DNA of 64,000 nt from Tolypocladium sp. Sup5 PDA-1 (lineage: Eukaryota > Ascomycota > Sordariomycetes > Hypocreales > Ophiocordycipitaceae): positions 117,233 to 181,232 of the forward strand of contig JPHH03000064.1 of the NCBI GenBank assembly GCA_000750105.3, in the 5' to 3' direction. The position numbers and the translations under genes are program-made. The notes under the pieces were generated by a model, which saw only the letters and a program-made list of their open reading frames with translations, was not told where the DNA came from and searched no databases. Each line of letters opens with the position of its first letter. Within the stretch, counting starts at the first letter, position 1. Below are positions 44,181-55,194 of the stretch, piece by piece.

Positions 44181-47100
44181 ATGGTAAGACACGAGACACC
44201 ACCCCTCACCAGCCATGCTCGGCCGCCCGACCGGCGCTCACAACCTCTAGGGTATATCACGGCGTCCCAAGAACAAAGCCGCCCAGAATGCCCAGCCCGG
44301 AGCGTCGGGCGCCCATGGCGGCGGCGGCGCGAAGCCCAAGAAAGCCACCTTCGAGGTGACCAAGAAGAAGGAGATTGGCGTCTCCGATCTGACCCTGCTG
44401 AGCAAAGTCTCCAACGAGGCCATCAACGACAACCTCAAGAAGCGCTTTGAAGGCGCCGAGATCTACACTTACATCGGCCATGTGCTGGTCTCCGTCAACC
44501 CCTTCCGGGACCTTGGCATCTACACCGACCACGTCCTCGACAGCTACAAGGGCAAGAACCGTCTCGAGATGCCTCCGCACGTCTTTGCCATCGCCGAGTC
44601 CGCATACTACAACATGAAGGCCTACAGCGACAACCAGTGCGTCATCATCTCAGGCGAGTCTGGCGCCGGCAAGACCGAGGCCGCCAAGCGCATCATGCAG
44701 TACATCGCCAGTGTCTCCGGCGAGCAGTCGGGCGACATCAAGAAGATCAAGGAAATGGTGCTGGCCACGAACCCCCTGCTTGAATCCTTCGGAAACGCAA
44801 AGACGCTGCGAAACAACAACTCCTCGAGATTCGGAAAATACCTCCAGATTTACTTCAACTCGACGGGCGAACCGGTCGGCGCGGATATTACAAACTACCT
44901 CCTCGAGAAGTCGCGAGTCGTCGGCCAGATCGCAAACGAGAGAAACTTCCACATCTTCTACCAATTTACAAAGGGAGCTTCGCGGCAGTACCAGGAACTC
45001 TTTGGCATCCAAAAGCCCGAGACGTATGTCTACACGAGCCGCTCCAAGTGCTTCGACGTGGACGGCATCGACGACGTCGCCGACTTCCAAGATACGCTCA
45101 ACGCCATGAATGTCATTGGCCTGAGCCAAGCAGAGCAGGATGAGATCTTCCGCATGCTGGCTACTGTCCTGTGGATCGGAAACATCCAGTTCCAGGAGGA
45201 CCAGAGCGGGTACGCCGCCGTTGCCGATCAGTCGGTGGTGGACTTTGCCGCATACCTCTTGGAAGTGCCGCCCGAGCAACTGGTGAACGCCATCACCATT
45301 CGCATCCTGACCCCCCGGAATGGCGAAGTGATCGAGTCCCCCAGCAACCCCGCCCAGGCGACTGCCACGCGAGATGCCCTGGCCAAGGCCATCTACAGCA
45401 ATCTCTTCGATTGGATCGTGGAACGCGTAAACAAGTCTCTAAAGTCCAGGCAAGCCACTGCTAATACCATTGGCATTTTGGACATCTACGGATTTGAAAT
45501 CTTCGAAAAGAACAGCTTTGAGCAGCTATGCATCAACTATGTCAACGAGAAGCTACAACAAATCTTCATTCAGCTCACCCTCAAGGCGGAGCAAGAGGAG
45601 TACACGAGGGAGAAGATTCAGTGGACACCCATCAAGTATTTCGACAACAAGGTGGTGTGCGAGCTTATCGAGCAAGTCAGGCCGCCTGGCATCTTCTCTG
45701 CCATGAAGGATGCCACCAAGACGGCACATGCTGATCCCGCCGCATGCGACCGGACCTTTATGCAGAGCATCAACGGCATGTCACACGCCCATCTGACACC
45801 TCGGCAAGGCAGCTTCATTGTCAAGCACTACGCTGGAGACGTCTCGTACACCGTCGACGGTATCACCGATAAGAACAAGGACCAGCTTCTCAAGGGACTC
45901 CTGAACCTCTTCCAGACGAGCGGGAATAAGTTCGTCCACGCCTTGTTCCCTCACCAGGTCGACCAGGACAACCGAAAGCAGCCGCCCTCGGCAGGCGATC
46001 GAATCCGCACGTCAGCGAACGCACTGGTGGACACGCTCATGAAATGCCAGCCATCGTACATTCGAACCATCAAACCAAACGAGAACAAGTCACCCACGGA
46101 ATACAACAGCCCCAATGTGCTCCATCAAGTCAAGTACTTGGGTCTGCAGGAGAATGTCCGAATTCGACGAGCCGGCTTTGCCTATCGCCAGGATTTCGAC
46201 AAGTTTGTCGACCGCTTCTTCCTCCTCTCTCCCGCCACCTCGTATGCCGGCGAATACACTTGGCAAGGCTCATATGAAGATGCCGTAAAGCAAATCCTCA
46301 AGGACACCAGCATCCCCAAGGAAGAGTGGCAGCTTGGTGTTACGAAAGCTTTCATCAAGGCCCCGGAGACCCTGTTTGCCCTGGAGCACATGAGGGACCG
46401 ATATTGGCATAACATGGCGACCCGTATACAGAGAATGTGGCGTGCCTATCTCGCATACCGGGCCGAGTCAGCCACCCGGATACAGCGGATGTGGAGGAAG
46501 AAGCGAACCGGTGCGGAGTACTTGCAGCTTCGCGACCAGGGCCATCGGGTGCTCCAGGGGCGCAAGGAACGGAGGCGCATGAGTCTATTGGGCTCTCGCA
46601 GGTTCCTCGGTGACTACCTGGGAGTCAATGCCACCAACGGCCCTGGAGCGCATATCCGCAACGCTGCAAACATCGGGCCCAACGAGCGAGCCCTCTTTTC
46701 CTGCCGCGGCGAAGCGCTCGAGGCCAAGTTCGGACGGTCCAGCAAGCCGAGTCCGCGTATTATCGTCGTCACCAACAGCAAGTTCTACATCATCGCCCAG
46801 ATGCTCGTCAACGGCCAGCCACAGATCTCCGTGGAGGGGTCCATCCCACTCGGTGCCATCAAGTTCATTGGGACTTCCACGGCCCAAGACGACTGGTTCT
46901 CACTTGGAGTCGGCTCGCCCCAGGAGGCCGACCCCTTGATGAACTGTATTTTCAAGACGGAAATGTTCACGCAAATGCAGCGCGTCATGCCCGGCGGCTT
47001 CAACCTCAAGACTAGCGACATGATTGAGTACGCAAAGAAGCCCAACAAGATGCAGCAGGTCAAGGTCATGAAGGACTCTCAACAGCGGGCAGACTTCTAC

Positions 47101-47964
47101 AAGAGTGGTGCTATTCATACGCATCAAGGAGAGCCTCCAAATTCACTTTCAAGGCCTATGCCGAGGGCCAAACCCGTACCACCGAGGCCGATTACTCGAG
47201 GCAAGCTCATCAGGCCGGGTGGTCCAGGAGGCCGGCCGTCCAGGCTCACGGGCAACCGAACTGCTCAGCCGAGACCAGGTGCTGGTAGCGCCAGAGCTGT
47301 TCCCCAGCCTCCTGCTGCTGTCCGCGTCGCTGCCTCCGCCGCGGCGAATGCACCTGTTCCTGCTGCTGCACATAAGCCTCTCCCAAGCCATACAAGAAAC
47401 CAGAGCAGCACTGGGGGAGCAGCTCGTGCTCCCCCGCCCCCTCCACCAGCTGCACCCCCTGCTAGGCCAAAGATCATGGCCAAGGTGCTGTACGACTTTG
47501 CCGGCCAGAAGGAGAACGAGCTCTCCATTCACGCAGGGGATCTGCTCGAGATTGTCCAGAAAGAAAGCAACGGTACGTACTGCGCTGCCCATCTCTTGAA
47601 CTCGCTTAACTAACATCGTTGTACAGGCTGGTGGCTCGCAAAGAACGCACAGGGACAGGCTTGGGTCCCGGCAGCGTACGTTGAGGAACAAGCGGCTCCC
47701 GCTCCCGCTCCTCGAGCACCACCTGCTCCCCCGCCAGCCAAGGCAAAGCCAACGCCGCCGGCCCCGCCAGCGAAGCGTCCCGCGGCCGGTCGTAAGCCTG
47801 CCGACCTGGCTCAGCGAGACTCGGGCATGAGCCTCAATGGTGCCAGCGGCTCCGACGGCAGCCGCAGCACAACGCCCACGCCCAGCTTGGGTGGCAGCTT
47901 GGCGGATGCTCTCCTGGCTCGCAAGAACGCTATGCAGAGGGAGAAGGAGAACGACGACTGGTAG
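44181..47964 (+). CDS. MYO1: Class I myosin (myosin-1)
   Basis: Three exons (44181-44183, 44251-47572, 47627-47964) encode 1220 residues. The first exon is only the ATG. The protein is the actin-based motor of endocytic patches and polarised growth. The motor domain (about 37-720) has the P-loop GESGAGKTEAAKR (near 136), switch-region NNSSRFGK and the relay/SH1 region LDIYGFEIFEKNSFEQLCINYVNE. Two IQ motifs lie at about 724-753 (TRIQRMWRAYLAYR and TRIQRMWRKKR). Then come the basic lipid-binding TH1 domain, a Pro/Ala-rich TH2, an SH3 domain (about 1077-1130, interrupted by intron 2) and an acidic tail ending KENDDW that activates Arp2/3. The TEDS-rule position in the loop before DALAK reads GEVIESP, so an acidic residue appears to replace a phosphorylatable one. 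Fusarium myosin I is the phenamacril target. Confidence 0.98.
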
Positions 47965-48330
47965 TCGTGGTACGAATTACGCATTCACGGCCTCGGTGTG
48001 ATGAGAGCCGCATGTTTTTTTGAACCTGTTTCCTCGCGCGACGTGAGGCAGCGCAGAGATGTTTCTTGTTGTATATCCAAAGATGTGAAAGGGCAACCCG
48101 CGTCTTACCGCATGGGGGCCATCGGTGGCCAGTCTACATGGCGCAGTGTCTGGGTACTCGGCAAGCGTGGCATGGCGGACGCCTAGACGCGCGTTTTCTG
48201 GCTGAATTTAGAACGTTAGATTGATTCATTAAGAAAGACTCTAGTTATGATGATGCTAGGTCCTTTATGCTACGGCCTGTCTTGTTGTTACAATGAAATA
48301 CAGTGTTGTTCTCAGCCCTTCGGTTTCGGA
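47965..48330. other. Convergent intergenic region, myosin I and pfa4
   Basis: The 366-base gap holds the two 3' UTRs; no other feature is seen. Confidence 0.6.
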
Positions 48331-49650
48331 CTAGGCGTCGTCATCCCGTTGAAGGACCTTTCGCCGCCGCAGCAGCTCTCCGAGCGGCACTTCATCATCG
48401 TCGTCATCGTGAAGTGCATCGGCGTCGGCGGCATCTTCCGCATCCTCATCCACGCCGTAGTCGCGAAGTCGCTCACCGTCCGAGTTCATCCATCCCGGCG
48501 ATCCATCCATGTCATCTTGGTCGTAAGCGTCGTCAGAATCATCAACCTCGTCTATGATGTCGTAGTCGTCGACTTCCTCCAGCTCCGCGAGGAGCATGTT
48601 TCTGCGCTTTGCGTCCTGTTGCTGGCGTTCCTTCAACGCCTGCTTCTCCTCTTCGGGGCTCAGGTTCACGTCTCGCAGCTCTGCGTCGTAGTCTCGCCGG
48701 GCCGCAGGCCAGGCCCTGGCAGCTCGCCGGATCTTCTCTGGGTCGGGGGGCGGCCACAGGCCCTCTTTGCGGTTGAAGCCGTTTTCCTCCCAAGTCCAGC
48801 CGCAGCCTTGGCCGTCTTTGCCAACGGTGGGATTGCCTGCGAGTGGGAAGAACCAGAGCAGCATGTTGGGAGTTCCCATGGCTTGAGCCATGTTAGCAAA
48901 GAGGCCAACGTCGTATGGGAACTCGACCCTTTCGAATCGGAACTTCTCTCCGTCTGGGCCGGTGATGTCCCACCAATCCCGCCCACCACGATCGATGGTT
49001 GCCTCGTGTCGGTCGAGCTCCCAGCCCTCAATCATGGTGCAGTTGAACAGCCAGGTCTTTACGGTGGTTATTAGCATGATTCCGAGGGCAAGGGTCGTGA
49101 ACAGGCAGATGAGCGACGTCAAGGCCAACGCGATGAGACCCTCGAGGCTGGGGCCCAGGTATGCGGGCAGATGTCGTGCTTCCCAGAGAGCATAGAATCG
49201 CTGCCACAGGAGCTTGCCCAGTGTCCAGAGCGAAACGTTGGCATAGACAAGGAACCGCAAGAAATGCGGAAACGTCGTCATGGACACGCAGTTTCGGGTC
49301 CACGGGCAGTGGTGGTCCATCTTGGGAATGCATCGTCCGCAATGTCGGCAGTGATGGGCTCGCGGCGGCTTCGGAGCAGAGCATTTTTTGCACCAGCAGC
49401 CCTCGGCCTCGATCACTTGGTCGGGGAAGACATAGCGTCCCGGATCGACCGTCACCGCCTTGAAGTAGGAGTACCAGAGGCACAGCAGCAGGGTATTGAA
49501 GACGACGGCTTCGGTTCGCGAGGGCGGGCCGGGGTCCAGAGTCGAGTAGTGGAAAAGGTACTGCGAGAAGTAGCTGAGGAACGCAATCAGCAGGCAGACG
49601 GCAGGGACGGCGAGGTTCTGGACGAGCGGCGCCTCGTTGAATCCCGCCAT
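48331..49650 (-). CDS. PFA4: Palmitoyltransferase Pfa4 (DHHC family)
   Basis: A single exon encodes 439 residues. Pfa4 is the ER S-acyltransferase that, in yeast, palmitoylates chitin synthase III. Four membrane segments are seen: two before and two after the DHHC-CRD. The cysteine-rich domain runs from CWCKKCSAPKPPRAHHCRHC to MDHHCPWTRNCVS, with the active Cys at residue 115 in D112-H-H-C115. Downstream GLFANMAQAMG and GCGWTWEENGFNRKEGLWPPPDP are typical of fungal Pfa4. The C-terminal 120 residues are strongly acidic (Asp/Glu runs), ending VPLGELLRRRKVLQRDDDA. The start is the ATG just before the first helix; the upstream in-frame extension to 49809 is not family-like. The gene is divergent from the GT90 gene. 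Confidence 0.96.
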   Translation of the reverse strand: MAGFNEAPLVQNLAVPAVCLLIAFLSYFSQYLFHYSTLDPGPPSRTEAVVFNTLLLCLWYSYFKAVTVDPGRYVFPDQVIEAEGCWCKKCSAPKPPRAHHCRHCGRCIPKMDHHCPWTRNCVSMTTFPHFLRFLVYANVSLWTLGKLLWQRFYALWEARHLPAYLGPSLEGLIALALTSLICLFTTLALGIMLITTVKTWLFNCTMIEGWELDRHEATIDRGGRDWWDITGPDGEKFRFERVEFPYDVGLFANMAQAMGTPNMLLWFFPLAGNPTVGKDGQGCGWTWEENGFNRKEGLWPPPDPEKIRRAARAWPAARRDYDAELRDVNLSPEEEKQALKERQQQDAKRRNMLLAELEEVDDYDIIDEVDDSDDAYDQDDMDGSPGWMNSDGERLRDYGVDEDAEDAADADALHDDDDDEVPLGELLRRRKVLQRDDDA

Positions 49651-50049
49651 GGCGATGGGAGCTGGGATGGAGCTGGGAGCTGAGATCAACAAGGGTCCAA
49701 GCCTCGAAGTGAGGTGTGGTTGGTGCCGCCTGCAGGTGACGCGGTGGGCCAGGGGACGACGCGTACTCGTACGGATTAATCCGTACTTCGTACGAGTACA
49801 TAAATGCACCCAAGTAACTCGGCTCCCAGCTTATGTAAGTATGACCTCGCCTTGAAGGAGCCACTGAGCCAGCCACACTGCCACACCACCCACCCCCTGA
49901 GCTCAGCGAACGAATGTTGAAGAACATGTCGCTAATTGGGCACATAACCGCGATGCCTTCAGCCTTGGACACGAATGCCATGAGTTGGCGCTCGTAGAAT
50001 TGTTCCTTGAGTTGAGGCCAGCGACAGCAGGCTCGCTACGAGTCAAGCG
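49651..50049. promoter_or_regulatory. Divergent promoter region, pfa4 and GT90 gene
   Basis: Only 399 bases separate the two start codons. The region holds a nested palindrome at 49763-49799 (separate entry), about 110 bases upstream of pfa4. Confidence 0.55.
49763..49799. repeat. Nested palindrome, 18-base perfect core with 11-base outer arms
   Basis: The core GTACGGATTAATCCGTAC (49769-49786) is a perfect palindrome. An overlapping pair of inverted arms, GTACTCGTACG (49763-49773) and CGTACGAGTAC (49789-49799), surrounds it. The words TCCGTAC and TTCGTAC are those repeated in other intergenic regions. Confidence 0.92.
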
Positions 50050-53000
50050 ATGGCCCGATATGTGGCGGTCCAGCTCCTGGCCCTGAGGCATGTGTTTCCC
50101 GCGCTTCAGTCGAGTGACTGCTCATTCTAACGTCTTTCCAGCTGTGTTTTGTCGTTTGGCTATATATCTCACTCACTAGAGCGCCATTCTTTGACTGGTA
50201 TGGCCCCAAAAAGCCGGCACCGCTCTCTGATCACACGGTGCTGACACGACGAGCAGAGAGACCACGGTTGTCATCGCTCTTGGTGTTGCTCCTGTCAGGG
50301 GCCATATGCTTTGCTGCCGGCTACTTTTCCAAGTGGCTTCCTGGTGCAGATGGACGGTTCGCGGCCGGCCGACACCACGGCCAAGGCGCATCTTTGTTGG
50401 ACAATACCTCTGATGAGGCGCTGCTCAAGGGCTCTAGCAGCCATCTTCCCAACCGCCCGAGGAGATATTCTCTGCCGGCGCTGGTATGCTGCATCGTATT
50501 GCGGCTGGAGGTCTTCCACCGCGTAAACTACCAGCAGCAATGCGCTAGCCCCGGAATGGAGGTAAGCGGTGCTCCGTTACCATGAGCATGGTGCGCGCCC
50601 TGCTAACGCCAACGCGGCAGTCATTTCTGTGTCTTCTCTTGATAGGCTATGAGATATTCTCGAGTCGGCGGAGATGGGGCGTTCCTATAACGGAGGATGC
50701 TGATGACCCTTGGCGCAGCGTCTTCGACGACCTGCACGACTGGTTCACCGGCCCCCGGGTGACTATGGTCACGATGGTCATGAGCGCAGGTCTGTTCTCG
50801 ACTGGCACGTACTTTTCCGTTGCCCAGATTACGAGGTCCACCTACATCTGCTTTAGTCCCGTCGATAGCCGACCCCAGACGATTCTGTTACAGCTCGCCG
50901 GTCTTGTCCTGGATGCCGCCATCATCATCTTACTTTGGCGAGTTCTTGCGTGGACGAGGACCACGAAGCTGCGGCTACGTATGCTGGGTGGCGTGCTTTT
51001 CCTTTCCTCTGTGGTCGTCGCAATCCTGTGGTTGGGCGGCACTATCCTGAGCGGCACTCGCAGGTTCAACGTTGCCTTTGGATCACTGTACGGATTCGAT
51101 GTGCTGGTGGACAGCGTTGCCTTTGCTACACTCGTCGTGTCTTCGGCATTGTGGGTTTGCGAGACATCGCCCATCACACCGGCAGGCGTTGTTACATTTC
51201 TTGCCGGGACATGGAGCTCCAGCATGAATGTGCTTAATCTAGGCGACTGGATGCATATCTCACGCGCCGGCAGCTTGCTGCCGCTTTGGCTCATTGCCTT
51301 CGGAGCCGTCTTGTTCACTTACACCCACGATATTCGATCCATCATCTTTGTTCGGCGTTTCCTCCTGACTCTCCTGTTCATGGTGCTTCTCATAGCGGCC
51401 ACCATAATCACCTTTACCACGCGGCTCGAGAGGTTTGACGAACGCCACCCTATAAACGATCTCATATACGATGCTCAGACCCGGCACGATCGCTGGCTGG
51501 TCGAGGCGACTACGAGCAAGGCTCTTCCGGCGGCGGTCAAGATATACGAAGAACGTCACTCGGGCAGGGCACCTCCCCCCAACTTTGCCGAGTGGTATCA
51601 AGTCGCTTCCGGATCCGTCATCGTCGACGACTTCAGGCAGATGGACAAAGATCTTGCTCCTTTTTGGGGGTTTTCGCCAGCAGACCTGCGAAAAAGGGCA
51701 GATTCTATGGCTGCTCAGCCCGGTGTGGACGTGATCAAGGTCAGCGGTGGTCAGGTTACCAAAAGCGACGCTGGCGACGACGGCAAAAACCTAGACCTGG
51801 GCGAGTTGGTTGAAATGATCAAGAAGTTCTCTAGACACCTTCCAGACATGGTTTTGCCCATCAACCTCAGCCCGACGCCGCGCATTCTTCCATCCTGGCG
51901 AGACGTTCAGCTGAAGGGACGAGCTGATTTGAGTTCCGTCGTTGATCTCATCTCGAAGAGATCGTCAGGAGACACAAACGAGACGATGCGCACGCTGGAG
52001 TCGAGAGACGGGCAGGATGCTTCCAACGCCCCGGCGTGGGAGCTGACCTGGGCGAGCGACTTCCGCCAGATGCAGATTGATGCATGCCCGCCCGATTCCC
52101 GAATCAGGACGAGTCCGCATTGGAATATTGGCCAGTTTTGTTCAGGGTGTACGAAGGCGCACTCTCGGGGCCAACTCCTGAGCGACTTTGGACAGTCGCT
52201 GGACGTCTGTGACCAGCCAGACCTGAAGTATCTACACGGCTTCTCCATGACCGACCCACGATCACCGCCAATCAGGCAGCTGCTCCCTCTATTTGGCGCG
52301 TCAAAAACGGACGACTTCCGAGACATTCTCATACCGCTACCAAGATCTACGCTGGAAAAGCCTGACGTCTCGTGGCAGTTCTCAAGGAGATACGACAATC
52401 TGTTTTGGAGGGCCTCGGTTGGAGATCACGCAATTAATGAACAGGCGCTGCGTGGAAGCCACAAGTTCCGACTGCTGCATCTCATCAAGAGTCCGAAGCC
52501 ACAGGATCGGGTAACCATGCTTCTCCCAGTCCCTGGAGAAGAGCACCAGTTCAGGCCTGAGAAAGTGTCTGCAGCAGAAGCCAGCAACGCTGTTCCATTT
52601 TCTGCCGGAATCAACGACTACTCGGCTTGCTTGGGGAACAATTGCGACCTCGTCAAGCATGCCTTTGGCACGGAAGCAGATACGGAAGAGGCGCTGGAAT
52701 ATCGCTACGTTCTCCTGACTGATGAGGACGACGGTCCGCCGGGGCAGGTGCTGCGGACAATCCGATCAGGCAGCGTCCCGCTCGTCTCGTCGATATTCCG
52801 AACGTGGTACACGGAAAGACTGGAGCCCTGGCTACACTTTGTGCCCATCGACGTGCGCTATCACGCCCTGCACACGACCTTTTCATACTTTACCGGGACA
52901 GAGAACCGGCCCAAGATTAACGGCAGAGATACGGCGCTCAAGGGCCGTGAAAACGACGCCGAGTGGATCAGCCAGCAAGGACAGCGGTGGGCGGAGAAGG

Positions 53001-53149
53001 CGCTGGCTAAGAAGGACATGGAGATTTACCTATTCCGGCTACTCCTCGAATGGGGGCGGCTGATTGACGACCGTCGAGGTGAGATTGGGTATCGGCAGGT
53101 CCAGGATGGGGAGTTTCAAAACCACGGATGGACGCGAGTCGACAAATAA
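50050..53149 (+). CDS. GT90 (CAP10-type) glycosyltransferase, multi-pass membrane protein
   Basis: The model has three exons (50050-50091, 50142-50561, 50621-53149) and 996 residues. Introns of 50 and 59 bases have CTAAC branch points (50136-50140 and 50603-50607) and CAG acceptors, and both are in phase. The N-terminal 300 residues contain about seven hydrophobic helices. The C-terminal half is the GT90/CAP10 domain: LPINLSPTPRILPSWRD, WASDFRQMQIDACPPDS, LHGFSMTDPRSPPIRQLLPL, ILIPLPRSTLEKPDVSW, NLFWRASVGDHA, GSHKFRLLHL and WYTERLEPWLHFVPID. GT90 includes the Cryptococcus beta-1,2-xylosyltransferase; here sugar and acceptor are unknown, but a cell-wall or secretory-glycan role is likely. The 14-codon first exon is the least certain part; without it no ATG precedes the conserved N-terminal helix in frame. 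Confidence 0.85.
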
Positions 53150-53860
53150 TATACGGGTACGGGCTACGGATAGACAGGGACATATCGGGATGGGATGCAA
53201 ACGTGTAATTCTACTTGTACTGGGCATAACACATAACGCGGAGAGCAATGGTATAGAAATTGCAACAGCATGTAGGATCGACGGCCATGGAAGCAGCAAG
53301 TAAGTGGCTTGGTTGCACAGGCTGACGGGATGGTTACAGACAGCGGGCATTAGCAGCAGGTGAGCCTCGGCGGATTGTTGCATGCATGCAGCTACGGATA
53401 CGTCGCCCAGGGTGGCGGCGCTAAGGGGCCAAGCAGCAGTCCGAGGAGTCGGAGGAGCCTAAATGCGAGGTCCAGTGCTTCATCTGAAGATGCACGCACA
53501 CGACGGATGCACGACGCGGCGTGCAGGGGCATGCGGTGGATGTTGAGGATGTTGGGGATGCTGGGGAGGGCATCATCGTGGGCTGGAGCCTCCTGGAGGT
53601 GCTTGGGGCGGATGTGCCCCCATGCACGACGACGGCCACCACCACCACGTCCTCCGGTGACCCCCAGGGCAGCGGGCATTGGCACTGCAACCCGAAGCAG
53701 CCGGCGGAGGGCTCGGCCAAATACGACGGTGGGTGCAACGGCGGAGGCGGATGGTGGACGGATGATAGATACCTACCTAGGGTCCGAGAGACGCACCGCA
53801 CGCCGGCCTGCCTGGCCTCGGGTCCGAGAATGTTGGGGAAGACTTAGATGAACAGGACCA

Positions 53861-53890
53861 CGGCATGGCACGGCATGGCACGGCATGGCA
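53861..53890. repeat. CGGCATGGCA tandem repeat, three copies
   Basis: Three exact 10-base copies in the 3' flank of the GT90 gene; no coding role. Confidence 0.9.
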
Positions 53891-54330
53891 GGGAATCGAG
53901 CCTCGGTGAGGGCCAGGGAGCACGGGTGGCGCGCGTGCGCTCTCGCATGTGTTTAGTAGATGCTGGCGCGTGCGTGTAAGTGTGTGTGAAGGTTAGGGTG
54001 CGTGTCTGCGTCAGGGACTCGGGGTGCGTCAACGAGCTGAACCAAAGGACCAAACCCAACCCGCCGAACAATATCTGTGGGGTAATTATTAATGATTAAA
54101 TACTAGCAGTCGGGTGAGCAAGGGGACGGGCGCGGGGGGGGGAGGGGGGAGGCGCGAGATGCGTTCATCGGACGGGCCCTACCGACCGCAGATGATGTGC
54201 TTTGGGTCTGACTTGCATACGAGAGCTTCACCGAGGCGGGATGGGATGGCTTTGCGCGAGGAGGACAACCAGCGCCCAGCGCCCAGCGCCCAGTGGGTGG
54301 AGGGATAAAAGACGAGGGGACTACCTAACT

Positions 54331-54346
54331 TACGGACTAGTCCGTA
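54331..54346. repeat. 16-base perfect palindrome TACGGACTAGTCCGTA
   Basis: This is a perfect inverted repeat without a spacer, made of the ACGGACT/AGTCCGT words seen elsewhere in the window. Confidence 0.9.
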
Positions 54347-55180
54347 GGGGTTGGGCAGCATGGGGCTGGCGGGCTTGCATGAGGGCGCGCGAGGAGGTTT
54401 TGATGGCCTCCTCCGAACATGTCCGGGGGGTGGTGGTGTGAGGTGTGAGGCGTGAGGTGGTTGAGAGGGATCTTTACTCGTAGGCGGGATTTGCGGTGGA
54501 GGGAGGTGAGATGCAGCACATGTCTTGGCCGCTGCTCTGTTGATGCTGACAGAAATGCACCGTCCTCTTCTACCCGGTCCTTGGCCCAGCTTGAGCAACA
54601 ACACGTACCTATGAGTAGGTAATTATACCTTACTCTGTACGGACGACCACACAGGGGGCGTCCTTCTCGTCTGACAGTGTCCATTGGCCCTGCGCGGTAT
54701 TAGCGCTGCAACCGTGCTGCATCTAGAAGCCCCCGGGCTGCCTTACCTTGGGCACAGGCATGATGCCGTCATCTCGCGCATCAGAATCTTATCCGTGCCT
54801 AGGCAGTCGAGCCTTGAAACTCGTTGGCCTGCTCCACGTGAGGCGGCGTGTGGCCTCCCCGAGGTCTGTCCGTCTCCCGTTGCGGTTTCTCCTGCGTCGT
54901 CGTCGGCGCTTTTGCCGCGTGTAATACAATGAATGCTTCGGGCCTGTCCAGCCCCTGTCGGTTCGCTTGCCAGGAAGGGGCTGCATTCTCACGGCCCTTC
55001 ACCTTGTGCTACCTAGGCATCTCGCGGGCTGCTGTTCATTACCGACGACATGCCACATGCAGACAGAGGTGCTACCCTGCAGCGCTGGTAATGCAGCAGA
55101 TCCCGACCGAACCCGGTCGGCACAGCCGTGGACGGATCATGGATGCCCACCTGAGGTGGCCTGCGACTCCGTGGGGATTT

Positions 55181-55194
55181 AGTCCGTACGGACT
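55181..55194. repeat. 14-base perfect palindrome AGTCCGTACGGACT
   Basis: This is another perfect palindrome with the same half-word (AGTCCGT) but joined in the other order, 850 bases from the previous one. Confidence 0.9.
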
